A stretch of 64,000 bases of DNA from JAJPIG01 sp035531675 (GTDB taxonomy: Bacteria; Desulfobacterota; Binatia; Binatales; Binataceae): assembly GCA_035531675.1 (NCBI GenBank), contig DATKSL010000008.1, positions 17,093-81,092 on the forward strand, written 5' to 3'. How positions within the stretch are numbered: the stretch's first letter is position 1; every line of letters begins with the position of its first letter. The notes under the pieces were generated by a model. That model had not been told where the DNA came from and searched no databases. It was given only the letters and a program-made list of their open reading frames with translations. Shown piece after piece: positions 23,876-32,272 of the stretch. The position numbers and the translations under genes were made by a program.

Positions 23876-25369
23876 TTAACTTATGGACCTTGCCGAGGTC
23901 GGAACCCCTATCGCAACCATCAGGAGCGGGCTCTTGCCGTCGGCATGAGGGGCAAAGAACGCCGTCGTGTCATCGTCGTAAAAGGTCAGCCCGGTCGCAC
24001 CATGACCCAGCGCGAACGACGCCAGCCAGGCCCGCCCGCCCATCAGACCGGCCTCCAGGTGCAGGTCGCGATAGCCACGATTCCCGACCTCGCCGAGCGC
24101 GCGATCGAGCCTGGCCATGTAACAGATCAGGACGCTGCAATCAGCGCCAATCGGCTGCTCCAGGCATAGGTAGCCGGCGTTGCCGCGGAACTCGCCGCGC
24201 TTGATGAGCTCGAGCGCGCCGCGCCGGCGATCGTGGAAATAGGCGCCCGGTTCCATCCCGTCGACCGCGTTGACGATCAGGTAGGCCTCGCACCTCGACG
24301 CGAAGTCGGCGCGCGGATGGCGGCTCGAGGCCGCCAGAATCTCGTTCAGATCCGCGGCCGGTATCGCTTCAGGGCTGAACGCCCGGGTTGCGCCGCGACG
24401 CAAAATCGTCTCGCCCAGTCCCAGTCCCCGGCTCGACCCGGCCAGCGACAGGCCCGGCTCCCCCGGCTCCGACGATGTTCCCGCAATCGCACTGACCTCG
24501 TCGCTGGTCTCGAGTCGCGATTCGCGATGGACGCTCACCAGTTCCGGGTAGATCACCTCGCTCGGCGAGAGCGGCAACGATTCATAGGCGATCGCATCGA
24601 TAGCGGCGGCCTCGCCTGCCGCAGCCGTCGTGCCGAGCGCCACCGCGCAGGCGACTCCTTCGCGTTCGCCGTCGACGCCGATCAGGGTTTCGAGTTGCGC
24701 GTCGACAAACGCCGTCACGAGCTCGCTGCCGAGACTTTCGGCGCGGACCGCGGCCAGCAGGTTGGCGAGCATCGTCCCACTGTCCCAGAAGCAGTAACGA
24801 TAGGCGCGGGCGCGATATTTCCAGGCGCTGCGCCAGAAGTTCGTGCTCAGGATCAGGATCGCGCGCGCCTCTCGCAGCGAGCGGCGCCCATCGGCCGCGC
24901 CGGCGATATTCAATCGGCAATCCCCCCCTCGCAGCGCCCGCAGCTTCAGGTCGGCCGGCGAGAAGTGGTAGAGGCCGGGCGCGAGCCCCTGCACCTCCGC
25001 CGCCGCGAGATAGATCTCGACCGGGTAGAGCGCTCCGGCCGACGGCGCGGCGCGGAAATGATAATCCTCGCCGTTGACCTGGCGATGGCGGGTCAGGCCG
25101 CCGGCACAGAACAGAATTCGGGTCAGCGCCGCAAGATCGATTTCCGTGCCCGCCGCTTGCGCCGCCTCGGTTGAGATCGCTTCAAGCGCCGGTATCGGCG
25201 CAAGACTGAGGTCGCGCGGCAGCATCACCGCCGGCGCGTCGGGATAAATCTTGTAGGGGCTCGGCCGGTTCTCCCAATCGAGCCGATGCGGCGTGCTGCG
25301 GACGCTGGTGTACGAATGTTTGGTCAGATCATGAAAGCGTTGCGCCGCCTCGATATCGCGGTTGCCCAT
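23876..25369 (-). CDS. SagB/ThcOx-type flavin dehydrogenase with two nitroreductase domains
   Basis: The 497 residues consist of two tandem nitroreductase-fold halves. The first (about 35-255) has the FRAAPSAGALYPVE segment characteristic of SagB/ThcOx oxidases and the YRYCFWDSGTMLANL helix. The second (about 310-497) has RRGATRAFSPE, the nitroreductase opening, and a DLHLEAGLMGGRAWLAS helix. SagB-type enzymes oxidise azolines in RiPP peptides, but no YcaO cyclodehydratase or precursor peptide is visible here. A stand-alone FMN oxidoreductase role is therefore equally likely. It lies 137 bases downstream of the muconolactone-isomerase-like gene on the same strand. Confidence 0.82.
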   Translation of the reverse strand: MGNRDIEAAQRFHDLTKHSYTSVRSTPHRLDWENRPSPYKIYPDAPAVMLPRDLSLAPIPALEAISTEAAQAAGTEIDLAALTRILFCAGGLTRHRQVNGEDYHFRAAPSAGALYPVEIYLAAAEVQGLAPGLYHFSPADLKLRALRGGDCRLNIAGAADGRRSLREARAILILSTNFWRSAWKYRARAYRYCFWDSGTMLANLLAAVRAESLGSELVTAFVDAQLETLIGVDGEREGVACAVALGTTAAAGEAAAIDAIAYESLPLSPSEVIYPELVSVHRESRLETSDEVSAIAGTSSEPGEPGLSLAGSSRGLGLGETILRRGATRAFSPEAIPAADLNEILAASSRHPRADFASRCEAYLIVNAVDGMEPGAYFHDRRRGALELIKRGEFRGNAGYLCLEQPIGADCSVLICYMARLDRALGEVGNRGYRDLHLEAGLMGGRAWLASFALGHGATGLTFYDDDTTAFFAPHADGKSPLLMVAIGVPTSARSIS

Positions 25370-25506
25370 CTATCGCCGATACGTCCCGAACCGGGGTGTG
25401 CGTCCCGCCGCGACTGGCAGGGCTTTAATGACCTTTACTTCGATAGCGGCTGTAAGGATCACACGATCCTGCAAATTTGCGGTCTCCGATTCTGCACCGG
25501 GGATGG

Positions 25507-25839
25507 CTACTTCTTCGCTTTCTTGAGCCGCGCCATCATCTCCCGCTCTTCCGCCGCGCGGGTGTCGAAACCCTCGAGCGGGATGACTTCCCATTTGACC
25601 ATTCCCCAAAAGGGAATCTCGCGCAGCATCCGGTCCAGCTTCTCGTTCGACTCGGCTTCCGCCACGAACACGAACTCGCGTTCGCCGACGATCACTCCGC
25701 CGGCCAGAATCCGCTTCTCGGCCTGCAGCCTGTTCAGCGCATCGAGGCTCGGCAGCACGACCTTCTCCAGCAGCTCAAGCGCATCCTCGGGAGTTGCGAA
25801 TCCCGGCGCGTCGGACCCTGAAACGAGGTATTTCATCAA
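25507..25839 (-). CDS. Muconolactone-isomerase-like / YciI-fold small protein
   Basis: This 110-residue protein resembles the ferredoxin-like muconolactone delta-isomerase fold. It has a central region with LPSLDALNRLQAEKRILAGG, a strand of acidic and hydrophobic residues, and a LREIPFWGMVKWEVIPLEGF close that resembles the dimer-forming end of that family. The C-terminus is basic (KKAKK). Two Met codons open it, and MKYLV is the likely mature start. It follows the acyl-CoA dehydrogenase by 34 bases, so it is probably cotranscribed with an oxidative pathway. Substrate is unknown, and an aromatic degradation role is not supported by other genes nearby. Confidence 0.6.
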   Translation of the reverse strand: MMKYLVSGSDAPGFATPEDALELLEKVVLPSLDALNRLQAEKRILAGGVIVGEREFVFVAEAESNEKLDRMLREIPFWGMVKWEVIPLEGFDTRAAEEREMMARLKKAKK

Positions 25840-25873
25840 CCATTCTCCTTCAATCGGGGGCTTCGGTCTTAAT

Positions 25874-27025
25874 TTAATTCTCGTATTCCTGGCGCAGATG
25901 GCGCGCGATCACCAGCCGCTGAATTTCCGAGGCGCCTTCGTAGATCCGCAGCGCCCGCACCTGCCGATAGAGCCGCTCGACCCGCACCCCGCGCCGCACC
26001 CCGTTGCCACCGTGAATCTGCACCGCTTCGTCGATCGCGCGCCACGCCGCCTCGGTCGCGAACAGCTTCGCCATCGAGGCCTCCTTGCTGACGCGCGCCG
26101 CTCCGCGATCCTTGAGCTTGGCGGCCCGATAGACCAGCATCCGCGCCGCCTCGAGCGAAGTCGCCATGTCGGCCAGCTTGAACTGGATGGCCTGGTTGTC
26201 GATCAGCGGATGGCCGAACTGGACGCGCCCGCGGCTGTAGCGAATCGATTCTTCGAGCGCCGCCTGCGCCATCCCGATCGCCGCCGCACCGACCGACGGC
26301 CGGTAGACATCGAAGGTCTGCATCGCGATCCGAAAACCCTGCCCGGGTTCGCCCACGATCTGGTCGGCGGGAATCGTGCAGTCCTTGAAGCTCAACTCGC
26401 CGATACAATGCGGCGCCGAAAGATCGAACTGCTGCACGACCGCGAAACCCGGCGCCTCCTTTTCGACGATAAAGCACGACAGGCCGCGCACGCCCGCCGC
26501 TGGATCGGTCTTCGCGAACACCGTGTAGGTGCCGGCCACGCCCGCGTTCGAGATGAAGATTTTGCCGCCGTTGAGCACCCAGCTCGCGCCACGCCGCTCG
26601 GCGACGGTTTCGATCATCGACAGGTCGGAGCCCGCCGCCGGTTCGGTGAGCGCGTAGCCGGCGAGCTTTTCGGCCCGCGCGATCGGCGGCAGAAAGCGGC
26701 GCTTTTGCGCCTCGCTCCCGGCGACCACGATCGGATAGCTCCCCAGCCCCTGCATCGTGAACAGCAGGTCGATATTGGCCGAGCCGCGCGCCAGCTCCTC
26801 GCGCACCAGGCAGACCTCGGTCGCCTTGACGCCGGGACCGACGCCGCCGTACTCCTCGGGAATCACCACGCCGAGGATTCCCTCGCGCACCAGCATCGCG
26901 GCCACGTCCCATGCCACCGCCGTGGTCTCGTCGAGCTCCGCCGTGCGCGGCATGATCTGCCCGTCGACCAGCGCGCGCACCCGCTCGCGCATCCGCTGCT
27001 CGTCTTCGCTCAGCAACAGCTCCAT
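25874..27025 (-). CDS. Acyl-CoA dehydrogenase family protein
   Basis: The 383-residue FAD enzyme has the three-domain ACAD layout. It shows YALTEPAAGSD in the middle domain, GGKIFISNAGVAGTYTVFAKT as the FAD-contact strand pair, and the C-terminal helical domain ending in QIHGGNGV and IYEGASEIQRLVIARHL. The Glu of YEGASEIQ is at the position of the catalytic base in short- and medium-chain enzymes. The open frame continues upstream, but ATG 27025 gives MELLLSEDEQ, the normal start. It lies 31 bases after the selenoprotein gene, suggesting an operon. Chain specificity cannot be read. Confidence 0.93.
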   Translation of the reverse strand: MELLLSEDEQRMRERVRALVDGQIMPRTAELDETTAVAWDVAAMLVREGILGVVIPEEYGGVGPGVKATEVCLVREELARGSANIDLLFTMQGLGSYPIVVAGSEAQKRRFLPPIARAEKLAGYALTEPAAGSDLSMIETVAERRGASWVLNGGKIFISNAGVAGTYTVFAKTDPAAGVRGLSCFIVEKEAPGFAVVQQFDLSAPHCIGELSFKDCTIPADQIVGEPGQGFRIAMQTFDVYRPSVGAAAIGMAQAALEESIRYSRGRVQFGHPLIDNQAIQFKLADMATSLEAARMLVYRAAKLKDRGAARVSKEASMAKLFATEAAWRAIDEAVQIHGGNGVRRGVRVERLYRQVRALRIYEGASEIQRLVIARHLRQEYEN

Positions 27026-27056
27026 AAAATTCGTCCCGTCCGCTTCGATTGCCGGA

Positions 27057-28118
27057 TCAGCCGCGCTTGGGCTCCGGGATGGTGGCTGCGACTTTGATCG
27101 GCAATTGAAAGCGGATGATCTGCGGCGCCTCGCATTCGGTGTCGCTGCATTGCTGCAGATCGACGGTTCCGGCCAGCGTGTAGTCGGCCGGCTGCAGCGG
27201 AAACTTGAGCAACACGCGGCCGGCGGCGGTGAAGTTGCCGGCGTGAACCGGGAGCGTCTCGCCCAGCGCCTCGAAGCGCTTGGTTTGCGGCGGCGGAAAT
27301 TTGAAACTGTAGCTCGCCACGTGATGGGTCTCGAAGCGAATCGCGGTCGCGGTGTAACTGCCGGGAACCGGCGCGCCATAGATATGCCATCCGGGGGCGA
27401 TCGAAAATTCCGCGCTCACACCCAGCTCCTGCCCGCCGAAGGCTTGGGCGGCCGAGAGGCCGATGCGAATCCCGACGTGACCGCTCTTGAGTTCGACAGC
27501 GGCGCTCGAACCGGCGCCCGCCGTACGCATCGCCACTTCCGAGCCGGTCACGCGATGCTGATAATTGGGGACGAAAAATTTCTCGCGCACCGTACCGTCG
27601 GGTGCGAGCAGGTATTCGACCGGATGCGGCACGCCATAGGAGCGCATATCGGGCAGCATGTTTTCGTTGAACAGCCCGAAACGGCGAATCACCGCGCTAC
27701 CCTGGTCCGAGAGCAGCGGGTAGCCGATATGGTTAAGCTCGCTGAAGGTTTTGAGAATCTCCTGCGAGTCGTAGCTCACCCCGACGATCTTGATTCCAGA
27801 CCGCTCCAGGAGAGCGCGCGACTGTTCCAGCTCGACGAGCTGGTTGCGGCAAAACGGTCACCAGTCGGCGCTGCGATAAAACACCAGCAGCAGGCCGTCG
27901 GGACCGGTCAGATCGCCGAGCGCGCGCGCTTTGCCATTCTGATCCGGCAGCGTGAACTCAGGCACCCGCGTACCGATCTCGGGGCCGGTGGTGAAGCCCT
28001 CGTTGGTGACCGCGACGAAGCGCGTGTAAACCTCGGGCGGCACCGGCTGACCGCTGGCCCGCAGCCGATAGAATTCGCGCATGATACGAGTCTTGGTTTC
28101 GAGATCGGTGGTGCTCAT
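27057..28118 (-). CDS. Selenocysteine-containing redoxin fused to a DsbD-alpha-like domain (in-frame TGA)
   Basis: One 353-residue reading frame is interrupted only by a TGA at 27858-27860 (codon 87). The sequence around it reads RSADW-U-PFCRNQLVELE, and the TGA takes the position of the first Cys of the redoxin CxxC site, giving U87 and Cys90. Residues about 45-190 are an AhpC/TSA-like thioredoxin fold (EFTLPDQNGKA before, FGLFNE and YLLAPDGTVREKFF after). Residues about 200-350 resemble the DsbD N-terminal (alpha) domain, with IAPGWHIYG and a QQCSDTEC pair (Cys324, Cys329). The ATG at 28118 has a GGAGG site. No signal peptide is seen, which is odd for a DsbD-like domain. A nonsense mutation or sequencing error is the alternative. 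The gene probably heads the operon with the acyl-CoA dehydrogenase. Confidence 0.82.
27827..27860 (-). promoter_or_regulatory. Candidate bacterial SECIS element following the recoded TGA
   Basis: Reading on the minus strand, the TGA (27860-27858) is followed after 14 bases by CCAGCTC, loop GTC, GAGCTGG, a perfect 7-bp stem at 27843-27827. The loop begins with G and starts 22 bases after the TGA, inside the range reported for bacterial SECIS elements. The same bases encode the family-typical QLVELE, so part of the pairing could be coincidental. Confidence 0.6.
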
Positions 28119-28246
28119 CGATGAACGATCCTCCGTGTGAAATGACAAGGTGCGAGACGACGCTTCACGATATTGCCACGCGCCAAACAACCCCCGCAAG
28201 GTAAGCCGGACTCGAACCACCGCGCGCGTCGATGCGCCGACTCATC

Positions 28247-28252
28247 TATACT
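28247..28252 (+). promoter_or_regulatory. -10 element placed for a leaderless ybjQ-like mRNA
   Basis: TATACT matches the -10 consensus at 5 of 6 positions and ends 7 bases before the ATG at 28260. Transcription would therefore start at or next to the start codon. No good -35 or Shine-Dalgarno is visible. The 141-base divergent gap (28119-28259) also must hold the promoter of the selenoprotein operon. Confidence 0.5.
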
Positions 28253-28259
28253 GGCCGGC

Positions 28260-28598
28260 ATGGACGATTTCATCGTTACTACCATGAACGAGATCCCGGG
28301 CTACGAAATCGTGGCGGTCTACGGCGAAGTGTTCGGCCTGGTATGCCGGGCGCGCAACGTGTTCGCGAATCTGAGCGCGGGCTTGCGCACGCTGATCGGT
28401 GGCGAGGTGCCCGAGTATACCCAGCTGCTGACCGACAGCCGGCGCAACGCGGTCGCGCGGCTCAAAGATGAAGCGCAGTTGATGGGGGCGAACGCGGTGA
28501 TCGCGATGCGCTTCGATTGCAACGAGATCGCCAACCTGGTGAGCGAAATCGCGGCCTACGGCACCGCGGTCAGGGTGCGCAAGCAGGGGCAGGTCTGA
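28260..28598 (+). CDS. YbjQ/UPF0145 family protein
   Basis: This 112-residue protein matches the YbjQ family. It has a short N-terminal strand pair (TTMNEIPGYEIVAVYGEVFG), a helix, the TQLLTDSRRNAVARLKDEAQLMGANAVIAMRFDCNEI-type segment read here at about residues 58-92, and a final AYGTAV strand. The family forms pentamers in known structures, and its role is unknown although copper or stress links have been proposed. The ATG at 28260 is preferred because the preceding in-frame stretch lies upstream of the -10 element. It is divergent from the selenoprotein. Confidence 0.88.
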   Translation: MDDFIVTTMNEIPGYEIVAVYGEVFGLVCRARNVFANLSAGLRTLIGGEVPEYTQLLTDSRRNAVARLKDEAQLMGANAVIAMRFDCNEIANLVSEIAAYGTAVRVRKQGQV

Positions 28599-28671
28599 GC
28601 AGGGTTGAACCCTGCTCTCGATTAAGGCGCGCTCGAGATCCTCGCAGAGCTCACGAGTTATCTACTCTGCG
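28597..28671. terminator. Two hairpins between convergent ybjQ-like and ahpD-like genes
   Basis: GAGCAGGGT and ACCCTGCTC (28597-28605, 28609-28617) form a perfect 9-bp stem with a TGA loop and overlap the stop codon of the plus-strand gene. A second pair, CGCAGAG at 28643-28649 and CTCTGCG at 28665-28671, forms a 7-bp stem. Neither has a T-run. Together they may act as a bidirectional transcript end. Confidence 0.45.
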
Positions 28672-28683
28672 AAGCGTTAAGAC

Positions 28684-29277
28684 TTACAGCCGCCGGCCGA
28701 CGGTCAGTGTCTCACGCAGCGGCGGTGCGATTTCGGCGAACCATTCCTCGCCTTCGAGGCCGAGCGCCGCGGCCATGCGGGTGACGAACACCCGGTACGA
28801 GGCGTTGAGCGCGATGTCGAGGATATTGACGTCGGAGAAGCCGTGCTCGCGCAGCCCCGTGATGTCGGCTTCGGAGATGCGCTCCGGGTCGAGTGCGATC
28901 TTGGCGGCATAGTCGAGCATCGCCACATCCGCCGCCGACAGACCGGCGTCGTGATAGTTGCAGGCCAGGGCGCTTACCTGGTCGGCGGTGGCTTTCCCGC
29001 TCTTCACCATCAGACCGCCGTGGGCGACGGCGCAGTAGGTGCACTTGAGCAGCGCCGCGACCACCAGCGCGATGCGCTCCTCGCGTTCGCGGCCGAGCGA
29101 GGTGCCGCCGAAATGCGATCGCTTGGCGAGCAGTTCCAGCGCCTCGACGGCCCCCGGTCTGAGGCTCGCCAGCTGGCGCATCTTGGGCACGAACGGCATG
29201 GTTTTCAGGATGCCGTCGTAGACTTCTTTGAGCTGCCCGCTGGCTTCACTCGGGGGAACGGTTTTTATCCAGGCCAT
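28684..29277 (-). CDS. AhpD-like / carboxymuconolactone decarboxylase family peroxidase-related protein
   Basis: The 197-residue helical protein carries the AhpD-type motif CTYCAVAHG (Cys79, Cys82, His86), the redox and proton-relay site of alkylhydroperoxidases. LGREREERIALVVAALLKC precedes it, as in the peroxidase-related (CMD) family. AhpD proteins reduce peroxiredoxins or peroxides. The selenoprotein redoxin 0.6 kb away on the same strand is a plausible but unproven partner. Its stop faces the ybjQ-like gene and its upstream neighbour is priA. Confidence 0.88.
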   Translation of the reverse strand: MAWIKTVPPSEASGQLKEVYDGILKTMPFVPKMRQLASLRPGAVEALELLAKRSHFGGTSLGREREERIALVVAALLKCTYCAVAHGGLMVKSGKATADQVSALACNYHDAGLSAADVAMLDYAAKIALDPERISEADITGLREHGFSDVNILDIALNASYRVFVTRMAAALGLEGEEWFAEIAPPLRETLTVGRRL

Positions 29278-29386
29278 GCCGATGCTCCGATGGTCGTTGA
29301 TGGGTTGCCGATATCGCTCTACTCAAACCGCAATAAATGGTTGAGCGCAAGATGAGCGAAGTCAATCGCAGCGCTCACCGCCCGCG

Positions 29387-31855
29387 TCACAGCATGTTGA
29401 GCGGATCGATATCGATCGCGACGCGCACCGCCGCCTCCGGTTTGAGCGCGGCGCGCATCGCGCCGAGCGCCGCGCGCATCGCGCTCAGCGCCGTCGACTT
29501 CACCATCACCTGAAACCGGTAACGACCGCGCAGCCGTTCGATCGGCGCCGGCGCCGGACCCAGCACGCGCAACGCGCCCTCGGCGGCCGCCGCGGCGGCG
29601 CGCTTGAGCGCCACCGCCGCCTCGGCCGCGACCCGCGCCGCAGCCGCCGCATCCTCGCTCTCGATCCGCACCATCGCCAGCCGCGTGAAGGGCGGATAGC
29701 CGAGTTCGCGGCGCAGCGTCAACTCGCGGCGCATGAAGCGCTCGTAATCCTGATCGCGCGCGGCCCGGATACTGTAATGGCCGGGGGCATAGGTCTGGAT
29801 CAGCACCCGGCCGGGACGCTCGCCGCGCCCGGCGCGGCCCGCGACCTGGGTCAGCAGTTGAAAGGTGCGCTCGGCAGAGCGGAAGTCGGGCAGATTCAGA
29901 GCGACGTCGGCCAGGATCACGCCGACCAGCGTCACGCCGGGAAAATCGAAGCCCTTGGTGACCATCTGGGTGCCGACCAGGATATCGATCTCGCCGCGCT
30001 CGAGCGCCGCCAGCATCCGCGATCGCTCGCCGCGCCGCCCGCTGGTATCGGAGTCCATCCGCTCGACCCGCGCTGCCGGCACGATCTTCGCCAGCTCCGC
30101 CACCAGCCGTTCGGTGCCAAAGCCGAGTCCCTCGAGTCCCGGCGCGCGGCACTCGGGGCAGCTTTCCGGCGCCAGCCGCCGCTCGCCGCAGTAATGGCAG
30201 CGCAGCGATCGATCGCGCAGATGGAAGGTCTGGCTGACGCTGCAGTTCGGGCAGGTGAGCACCGCGCCGCAGCTGTGGCACTGCAAGAAATTGTGATAGC
30301 CGCGCCGATTGAGAAACAGGATGGTCTGGCCGCGGGCGGCAAGATTCGCGTGGATCGCTTCGAGCAGCGGCTCTGAAAGCGGCACCGGGCCAGCGGCCGC
30401 GGCGTCGTCGGGCGCCGGCTTGGCGCGATTTCCGGGCTTGGCAGCGCCGCGCCGCAGATCGACAATCTCGACCGCGGCGAACGGCCGCTCCATCACGCGC
30501 CGCGCAAGCTTGAGCATCCGGTAGCGGCCGTTGCGCGCGTTGGCCCACGATTCGGCCGACGGCGTGGCCGAGCCCAGCACCACCGGGCAGCGCGCGAAGC
30601 GGCCCAGCGCGACGGCCAGGTCGCGCGCGTTGTAGCGGATACCCTCCTCGTTCTTGTAGGCGGCGTCGTGCTCCTCGTCGACCACGATCAGGCCCGGGTC
30701 GTGGAGCGGAGCGAAGATCGCCGAGCGCGGTCCGATCATGATACGCGCGCGGCCGGCCAGCGCCGCGCGCCAGTTGGTCCAGCGCTCGGCCACCTTCTGC
30801 GCGCTGTGCGCGATCGCGACCAGCGCTCCGAAGCGGCGGCGAAAGGCGCGCACCAACTGGTCGGTAAGCGCGATCTCGGGCACCAGCAGGATTACGTTGC
30901 GCCCGAGGCCGAGCGCGCGCGCCGCCAGGCCCAGGTAGATCTCGGTCTTGCCGCTGGCCGTGACGCCCCACAAGAGAAACGTTTCGTCGCGCCGATTCTC
31001 GATCGCCGGGGCGATGGCGTTGAAGGCGGCCTGCTGCTCATCGTTCATCTTGAGCGGCGTTTCGTGCCCGTCACCAGCGGCCGCCACGACGGCATTGTCG
31101 GCCGGCGCGCCGGGTTTGATTTCAATCCATCCGCGCGCGGAGAGGACTCTGAGCAGCGGGCCGATCTCGCCCAGCGACCTCTTGAGCCCGTCGAGCGGCA
31201 GCCCTTCGGCGGATGCGGCGGCGAGCATCGCCATGACTTCGCACTGGCGCGGGCCGCGCAGCTTCAGTTGGGCCGGATCGATCGTCGCGCGCACGCGCAG
31301 GTGGACGGCTTCGCGATGGCGCCCAAGCGTCGCGGTCTCCTCGGCCACGATTCGCTCGGCGGCGAGCCGGCCGAGCGCCGTGGTCAGCTCGCGTTCGGAG
31401 GCGAGGCGACGGAGCTGGCGCGGGGTCATCGGATGGCGTTCGAGCGCCGCCACGATTTCGCGCTCCAGCGGCGTCAGCGCGGCGCGCATCAGCGGCGCCG
31501 GCGCCGCTTCCATCCGATAGCGGCGGTGCGATTCGATCCGCACCAGGCCCGGCACCACGCTGCGATAGGCCTCGGCGATCGGCGCCAGGTAGTAGCTGGC
31601 GAGGAAGTTGAGCAGCTCGAGATGAGGCTGGTCGAAGAGCGGCTGCGGCTCGAGCAGTTCGGCGATCGGTTTGAGGGTCTTGCCCGCCGAGTCGAACGCG
31701 CCGACCTCGATTACCACTCCGGTCATGCGGCGCGAGCCGAGCGGCACGATCACGCGATGGCCGGGTCTTATGGCGCTCGCCAGCTCCGGCGCGATCGCAT
31801 AGGTGAGCGGGGCGAGGTCGCCCGCCGAGCCCAACACTACCACCTTGGCCTGCAT
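29387..31855 (-). CDS. priA: Primosomal replication protein N' (PriA helicase)
   Basis: PriA is the 3'-5' helicase that reloads the replisome at stalled forks. The product is about 822 residues from the ATG at 31855 (an ATG 18 bases upstream is also open). Visible parts are an N-terminal 3'BD-like domain, a Walker A GVTASGKTE, a DEEHD Walker B box, and a zinc-binding insert with eight Cys (CHSCGAVLTCPNCS and CHYCGERR...CPEC). QVAGRAGRGERPGRVLIQT is helicase motif VI, and the C-terminal domain shows ELGYPPF. All elements look intact. Confidence 0.96.
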   Translation of the reverse strand: MQAKVVVLGSAGDLAPLTYAIAPELASAIRPGHRVIVPLGSRRMTGVVIEVGAFDSAGKTLKPIAELLEPQPLFDQPHLELLNFLASYYLAPIAEAYRSVVPGLVRIESHRRYRMEAAPAPLMRAALTPLEREIVAALERHPMTPRQLRRLASERELTTALGRLAAERIVAEETATLGRHREAVHLRVRATIDPAQLKLRGPRQCEVMAMLAAASAEGLPLDGLKRSLGEIGPLLRVLSARGWIEIKPGAPADNAVVAAAGDGHETPLKMNDEQQAAFNAIAPAIENRRDETFLLWGVTASGKTEIYLGLAARALGLGRNVILLVPEIALTDQLVRAFRRRFGALVAIAHSAQKVAERWTNWRAALAGRARIMIGPRSAIFAPLHDPGLIVVDEEHDAAYKNEEGIRYNARDLAVALGRFARCPVVLGSATPSAESWANARNGRYRMLKLARRVMERPFAAVEIVDLRRGAAKPGNRAKPAPDDAAAAGPVPLSEPLLEAIHANLAARGQTILFLNRRGYHNFLQCHSCGAVLTCPNCSVSQTFHLRDRSLRCHYCGERRLAPESCPECRAPGLEGLGFGTERLVAELAKIVPAARVERMDSDTSGRRGERSRMLAALERGEIDILVGTQMVTKGFDFPGVTLVGVILADVALNLPDFRSAERTFQLLTQVAGRAGRGERPGRVLIQTYAPGHYSIRAARDQDYERFMRRELTLRRELGYPPFTRLAMVRIESEDAAAAARVAAEAAVALKRAAAAAAEGALRVLGPAPAPIERLRGRYRFQVMVKSTALSAMRAALGAMRAALKPEAAVRVAIDIDPLNML

Positions 31856-31965
31856 CCCAGAGATCCGCGGCAACGGCTGCCGCCGTGGGATTCTAGCTCA
31901 AGCGCAGCCGCGATGTGCGCCGGCGGGGGGAGCGGGATTCCTGGCCGCGCGCGGCGGGTGACGAA

Positions 31966-32181
31966 TCAGGAAACTTTGTCGGGCTTGGCCTCGCTCGGCG
32001 GAAGATCGCTCTTGGCGACCGGCGCCGCGCTCTTGGCCGCTTCGGGTTCGTTCATGGCGTGCTTGAAATCGTGAATCGCCTTGCCCAGCGCGCCGCCGAC
32101 GTCACCGAGTTTGCTGGGCCCGAAGATGATCAGAATGATCAGCAGCAGGATCAGCAAGTGTGAGGGGGCGAAAATATCCAT
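31966..32181 (-). CDS. tatA: Sec-independent translocase protein TatA/E
   Basis: TatA oligomers form the pore for folded proteins carrying twin-arginine signals. The 71-residue protein starts MDIFAPSHLL, has a transmembrane helix at about 7-20, the hinge FGPSKLGDVGGALGKAI, an amphipathic helix with a DFKHA end, and an Ala/Lys/Pro-rich tail. The ATG at 32181 has a GGAGA site; a longer frame upstream lacks the family pattern. tatB and tatC are not in the window. It lies between the NtrC-type regulator and priA on the same strand. Confidence 0.93.
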   Translation of the reverse strand: MDIFAPSHLLILLLIILIIFGPSKLGDVGGALGKAIHDFKHAMNEPEAAKSAAPVAKSDLPPSEAKPDKVS

Positions 32182-32272
32182 AAAGGTCTCCGGCCGGCAG
32201 CCATCGCCAGCCATTGGGGAGTCTATCGCGCCGCGATCGCGTTTGCCACCCGCCGCGACGCCACGCCAGGCG

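Noticed and set aside
27858..27860. Frameshift or pseudogene explanation for the split redoxin
   Set aside because: The frame is the same on both sides, only one stop occurs, and it replaces the catalytic Cys. A recoded codon is the simpler reading, though a base error is still possible.
28199..28222. GGTTCGAGTCC-like string in the gap between the selenoprotein and ybjQ-like genes
   Set aside because: It resembles a tRNA T-loop, but the flanking arms do not pair and no acceptor or anticodon stem is present.
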